Origin: SKVR01 sp041642035
GTDB lineage: Bacteria > Bacteroidota > Bacteroidia > Bacteroidales > UBA7960
Length of the DNA stretch: 18,742 nucleotides
NCBI GenBank assembly: GCA_041642035.1
Contig: JBEPXC010000048.1
Coordinates: 1-18,742 of the forward strand
Direction of reading: 5' to 3'
Positions 16,163 to 18,742 of this stretch are shown one piece after another. The position numbers were made by a program, and so were the translations under genes. The first letter of the stretch is position 1. Every line of letters starts with the position of its first letter. The notes under the pieces were generated by a model. The model made no database searches. It saw only the letters and a program-made list of their open reading frames with translations, and had not been told where the DNA came from.

Positions 16163-17713
16163 TTACATCTTTATTTCATCATCGAGCTTGTTAAAGAATC
16201 GGTATTCGAGAAAATGATATGACATGGAGGGTTCAAGCTTAAATCGGGTTTTGTATTTGAACCACCATTTGAATTTTAGAGACCACAGACCTTTATTTAT
16301 AAAGGAATAAATGAAAGGATGTACCCTAAGTGTAAGGTCTTTCTCATTTTGTTCCTGTATAAGATACCTGAGGTTGTTTTCAATTTCATCGATGATGATT
16401 ATACTAGGTTTAATTTCGCCGCTACCTCCACAGGCGGGGCATTTCTCAAGAATCTCCACGTTGGTTTCGGTGCGGACGCGCTGACGGGTAATCTGCACCA
16501 GACCAAATTTACTGGGAGGGAGGATATTGTGTTTCGCGCGGTCTTTTTTCATCTCTTCTTTCATTTTCTCGAAGAGTTTTCTACGGTTGGTAGCTTCGAC
16601 CATATCGATAAAATCGATCACAATGATACCTCCAATATCTCGCAGACGGAGTTGGCGGGCAATTTCAGCGGCAGCTTCCAGGTTAACCTCCAGTGCATTG
16701 GATTCCTGGGAATTTTCGGCATTCATGCGGTGACCGCTGTTAACATCTATTACATGCAGGGCTTCGGTATGTTCAATAATAAGATACGTACCTCCCCTGA
16801 TGGAAACGATTTTGCCAAATGAACTTTTTATTTGTTTTTCCACCCCCAGGTGGTCAAAAATAGGCACCTTGCTTTTATAAAGTTTCAGGATGTCGGCTTT
16901 GTCGGGGGCATTGGTTTTGATATATTCTTTGAGTTCATCAAAGATGGTCTGATCGTTTACGTAGATATGGTTAAATTCGGCGGTGAGCAAGTCTCTGAGA
17001 ATGGCAGAAGTGCGATTAATTTCCCCCTGAATCATCTTGGGTGCTTTGGCATTTTCGAGTTTTTCAGCAACATTATACCATTTATCGACCAGGGCCTTAA
17101 GGTCGTTGTGCAGGTCGGCCACCATCTTTCCCTCGGCCACAGTACGCACGATGACGCCAAAGTTTTTGGGTCTGATGCTTTGAACGAGTCTTTTTAATCT
17201 GTTTTTTTCTTCAGAATTTTTAATCTTTTGAGACACCGACACGCGGTCGGAGAAAGGTACCAAAACGAGGTATCTTCCGGCCAGAGAAATTTCGCTGGTA
17301 ATACGAGGACCCTTAGTCGATATGGGTTCTTTAGCAATTTGCACCAAAACAGGCTGGTTGGCCGTAAGTACATTGGTAATCTTGCCGGTTTTTTCAATCT
17401 CTTTTTCGAGGATGAAATTTTCCATGGCAAGGATTTTACTTTTGCCGGCAATGGCAAGCTTGGTGTACTTGTTTAAAGAATTTACCTGGGCACCCAAATC
17501 CAGGTAATGCAAGAATGCGTCCTTCTCGTATTCAACGTCAACAAAAGCGGCATTCAACCCTGATATAATCTTTTTTACTCTACCAAGATAAATGTCGCCC
17601 ACAGAGTAATTGTTATTTTTCTTCTCTTTGTGAAGTTCAACCAATTGTTTGTCTTCCAAAAGAGCAATAACAATCTCCGAAGAGTTTGAATCAATAATTA
17701 ATTCTTTGTTCAC
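16163..17713 (-). CDS. rng: Ribonuclease E/G family endoribonuclease
   Basis: A 516-residue single-strand endoribonuclease of the RNase G type, involved in rRNA maturation and mRNA decay. It has an N-terminal S1 RNA-binding domain (about 36-125: VGDIYLGRVKKIISGLNAAFVDV). The catalytic metal site is Asp323 (VIDVNSG) and Asp367 (VIDFIDM). The Zn-link cysteines Cys425 and Cys428 (CPACGGSG) support the tetramer. The length is that of short RNase G-like proteins, without the long degradosome tail of RNase E. The start is GTG at 17713, chosen because the protein begins properly there (NKELIIDSN). The hairpin at 16089-16145 terminates it. It is the third gene leftward from HU. Confidence 0.95.
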   Translation of the reverse strand: MNKELIIDSNSSEIVIALLEDKQLVELHKEKKNNNYSVGDIYLGRVKKIISGLNAAFVDVEYEKDAFLHYLDLGAQVNSLNKYTKLAIAGKSKILAMENFILEKEIEKTGKITNVLTANQPVLVQIAKEPISTKGPRITSEISLAGRYLVLVPFSDRVSVSQKIKNSEEKNRLKRLVQSIRPKNFGVIVRTVAEGKMVADLHNDLKALVDKWYNVAEKLENAKAPKMIQGEINRTSAILRDLLTAEFNHIYVNDQTIFDELKEYIKTNAPDKADILKLYKSKVPIFDHLGVEKQIKSSFGKIVSIRGGTYLIIEHTEALHVIDVNSGHRMNAENSQESNALEVNLEAAAEIARQLRLRDIGGIIVIDFIDMVEATNRRKLFEKMKEEMKKDRAKHNILPPSKFGLVQITRQRVRTETNVEILEKCPACGGSGEIKPSIIIIDEIENNLRYLIQEQNEKDLTLRVHPFIYSFINKGLWSLKFKWWFKYKTRFKLEPSMSYHFLEYRFFNKLDDEIKM

Positions 17714-17972
17714 AATCTTAATGTCTTTAAGTAAATTTTGTCATCTCATCTTGTTGTATGTATCAATATTGCTTACATGAGGCAATTCACTACCGATATA
17801 TGAGCGTATTAATCTGGCAGGTTTGAGAAGATACATACTTTAATACCTGGACGCTAAAGCTTTGCAGATGCTGAAAATGAAATATTTAAAAACAACAACA
17901 ATAGCTTATCGACAGCAGGAACAGATGAATGGTCGGCAGGATACAGGTTCAGAAAATTGACAGACGCTAAAT

Positions 17973-18008
17973 AAAATTACATAACACCTTCAGGCATTAT
18001 GTAATTTT
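17973..18008. repeat. 12-bp perfect inverted repeat
   Basis: AAAATTACATAA (17973-17984) is exactly complementary to TTATGTAATTTT (17997-18008), with a 12-nt loop. It lies downstream of the 29-residue ribosomal peptide gene on the minus strand. The T-rich arm itself could act as a terminator tail in either direction, but G+C content is low. Confidence 0.6.
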
Positions 18009-18019
18009 TATAGCTAATG

Positions 18020-18044
18020 AAAAAACGCTATGAAGCCAGAGCGT
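18020..18044 (-). terminator. Possible terminator after the small basic peptide gene
   Basis: On the minus strand ACGCT (18044-18040) pairs with AGCGT (18029-18025) and the stem is followed by a run of T (18025-18020). The stem is only 5 bp with a 10-nt loop, so it is a modest candidate. The larger hairpin at 17973-18008 is close behind. Confidence 0.5.
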
Positions 18045-18045
18045 A

Positions 18046-18135
18046 TTATTTCTTTTTATGTCTGTTTTTGCGCAGGCGTTTTTTGCGCTTGTGGGTGGCC
18101 ATTTTATGTCTTTTTCTTTTTTTTCCGCTTGGCAT
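18046..18135 (-). CDS. AURKAIP1/COX24-domain small basic (ribosomal) peptide
   Basis: A 29-residue protein, MPSGKKRKRHKMATHKRKKR followed by LRKNRHKKK, with about two thirds Lys, Arg or His. It matches the short bacterial proteins with the AURKAIP1/COX24 motif (KMxTHKRKKRLRKNRHK), related to mitochondrial mS38 and mycobacterial bS22 of the small ribosomal subunit. It is expected to bind rRNA. It starts 42 bp after the HU stop on the same strand with no promoter between, so it is probably co-transcribed with HU. It is easily missed because of its size, but the start, stop and full motif are intact. Confidence 0.88.
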   Translation of the reverse strand: MPSGKKRKRHKMATHKRKKRLRKNRHKKK

Positions 18136-18177
18136 AGCTTAAATTTTTAGTAATTAAATTAATACGTTTATTTTTCC

Positions 18178-18468
18178 TTATTTAACCTGCACTGATTCTT
18201 TCACTTCACTAACAAATTCCTTGGCAGGCTTGAAAGAAGGTATTGAATGAGCAGGAATAATAATGGTGGTGTTTTTAGAAATGTTTCTGCCAGTTTTCTC
18301 GGCTCTTTCCTTGATAATAAAGCTGCCAAATCCTCTGAGATAAACATTTTCACCTTTTACGAGTGAATTTTTTACAGTGGTCATGAATGCTTCTACAGTG
18401 GCCTGAACGGCAACTTTTTCAATTCCAGTCTTGTTGGCAATTTCTGTTACAATTTCTGCTTTAGTCAT
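18178..18468 (-). CDS. HU/IHF-family DNA-binding protein
   Basis: A 96-residue nucleoid protein of the HU family, which binds and bends DNA as a dimer. Family features are the start MTKAEIVTEIANKTG, the core VKGENVYLRGFGSFIIKERAEKTGRN and the C-terminal IPAHSIPSFKPAKEF. The beta-arm tip reads GRNISKNTT where classical HU has GRNP, so the intercalating proline is replaced by Ile. The start at 18468 is the standard HU N-terminus. The frame is open upstream to 18558, but that part is unrelated and spans the promoter. A 42-bp gap separates it from the small basic peptide gene downstream. It is divergent from mutY. Confidence 0.95.
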   Translation of the reverse strand: MTKAEIVTEIANKTGIEKVAVQATVEAFMTTVKNSLVKGENVYLRGFGSFIIKERAEKTGRNISKNTTIIIPAHSIPSFKPAKEFVSEVKESVQVK

Positions 18469-18524
18469 ATTTATATTTGTTAAGGTTTTATAATTATAAC
18501 GCTCATTTTTTTTTAATCGGGCTG

Positions 18525-18559
18525 CAAAGATAATTCTTTTCTGCTTTAAAGAAAACAAA
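18525..18559 (-). promoter_or_regulatory. Bacteroidota-type promoter of the HU gene
   Basis: On the minus strand TTTG (18559-18556) is followed after 23 bp by TATCTTTG (18532-18525), a full -7 match. The spacing is at the long end of the usual range. The leader would be about 50 nt and AT-rich. Confidence 0.65.
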
Positions 18560-18620
18560 TTATGTAATTTTATGCCACCTAATTCAGCTTTTTATTGTTC
18601 TGTTTCAGCCTACTGCATAA

Positions 18621-18742
18621 ATGAACTTCTCCTCCCGTCTACTTAAATGGTATAAAAACAACAAAAGAGAACTCCCCTGGAGAGATACCACCGACCCATT
18701 CAAGATATGGTTATCTGAGATTATTCTTCAGCAAACACGCAT
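18621..18742 (+). CDS. mutY: A/G-specific adenine glycosylase, 3' end outside window
   Basis: Only the first 40 residues are present. They read MNFSSRLLKWYKNNKRELPW then RDTTDPFKIWLSEIILQQTR, which contains the LPWR and the IWLSEIMLQQTR-like signature of MutY. The enzyme removes adenine mispaired with 8-oxoguanine in base excision repair. The helix-hairpin-helix, catalytic Asp and 4Fe-4S cysteines lie beyond the window. The gene is divergent from HU, an arrangement I recall as common in Bacteroidota, where mutY is often followed by ssb and gld genes. Confidence 0.92.
   Translation, partial: MNFSSRLLKWYKNNKRELPWRDTTDPFKIWLSEIILQQTR

Larger units (their letters stand above)
17714..18045. other. 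Gene-free stretch upstream of rng
   Basis: A stretch of 332 bp with no supported coding frame. It must contain the rng promoter unless transcription continues from HU, but I see no good TAnnTTTG element. Its right end holds the 12-bp hairpin at 17973-18008 and the small terminator at 18020-18044. The rest is AT-rich sequence without clear structure. Confidence 0.6.

Overview
The window looks like a chromosomal segment of a Bacteroidota bacterium, most likely from the Bacteroidales/Marinilabiliales side. Four things support this. Promoters match the phylum's -33 TTTG / -7 TAnnTTTG signal (ahead of mutA, the TPR lipoprotein gene and the HU gene). Start codons lack clear Shine-Dalgarno sequences. 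One protein carries a type IX secretion (T9SS) type A sorting domain. The right end has an Rng - HU - MutY order that I recall from this phylum. No phage, transposase, CRISPR array, rRNA or tRNA was seen.

Left part (1-3259, + strand): the 3' end of an ATP-grasp D-Ala-D-Ala ligase-like enzyme, a GNAT acetyltransferase, and a lipoprotein M28 zinc aminopeptidase. Region 3260-4037 has no gene but is rich in repeats: a 10-bp perfect inverted repeat, an 11-bp tandem repeat able to form competing hairpins, and three copies of a 93-nt module (two direct, one inverted). The inverted copy keeps the three-stem layout and length while its stem sequences change in a compensatory way. An intrinsic terminator follows for the leftward genes.

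Middle part: 4038-8131 (- strand) holds methylmalonyl-CoA mutase, mutA then mutB, with a good promoter in front and a good terminator behind. This is the B12-dependent step of the succinate-propionate route. Region 8669-12651 (+ strand) holds a two-gene signalling operon: a soluble four-PAS sensor histidine kinase followed by a receiver-histidine kinase protein, with no DNA-binding output. Convergent to it is a 139-residue protein that is almost only a secretion signal plus a T9SS sorting domain. Divergent from that, across a near-perfect 28-bp palindrome, is an atypical SDR oxidoreductase.

Right part (- strand except the last gene): a TPR lipoprotein gene followed by crcB (fluoride channel), recX, ribonuclease E/G (GTG start), a 29-codon gene for a very basic AURKAIP1/COX24-type ribosomal peptide, and HU. 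A long hairpin with a T-tract separates rng from recX and ends one base before the annotated recX ATG. The window ends inside mutY (+ strand).

The genes form several independent units rather than one system. The most unusual items are the covarying 93-nt modules, the nearly cargo-less T9SS protein beside the kinase pair, and the terminator abutting recX.
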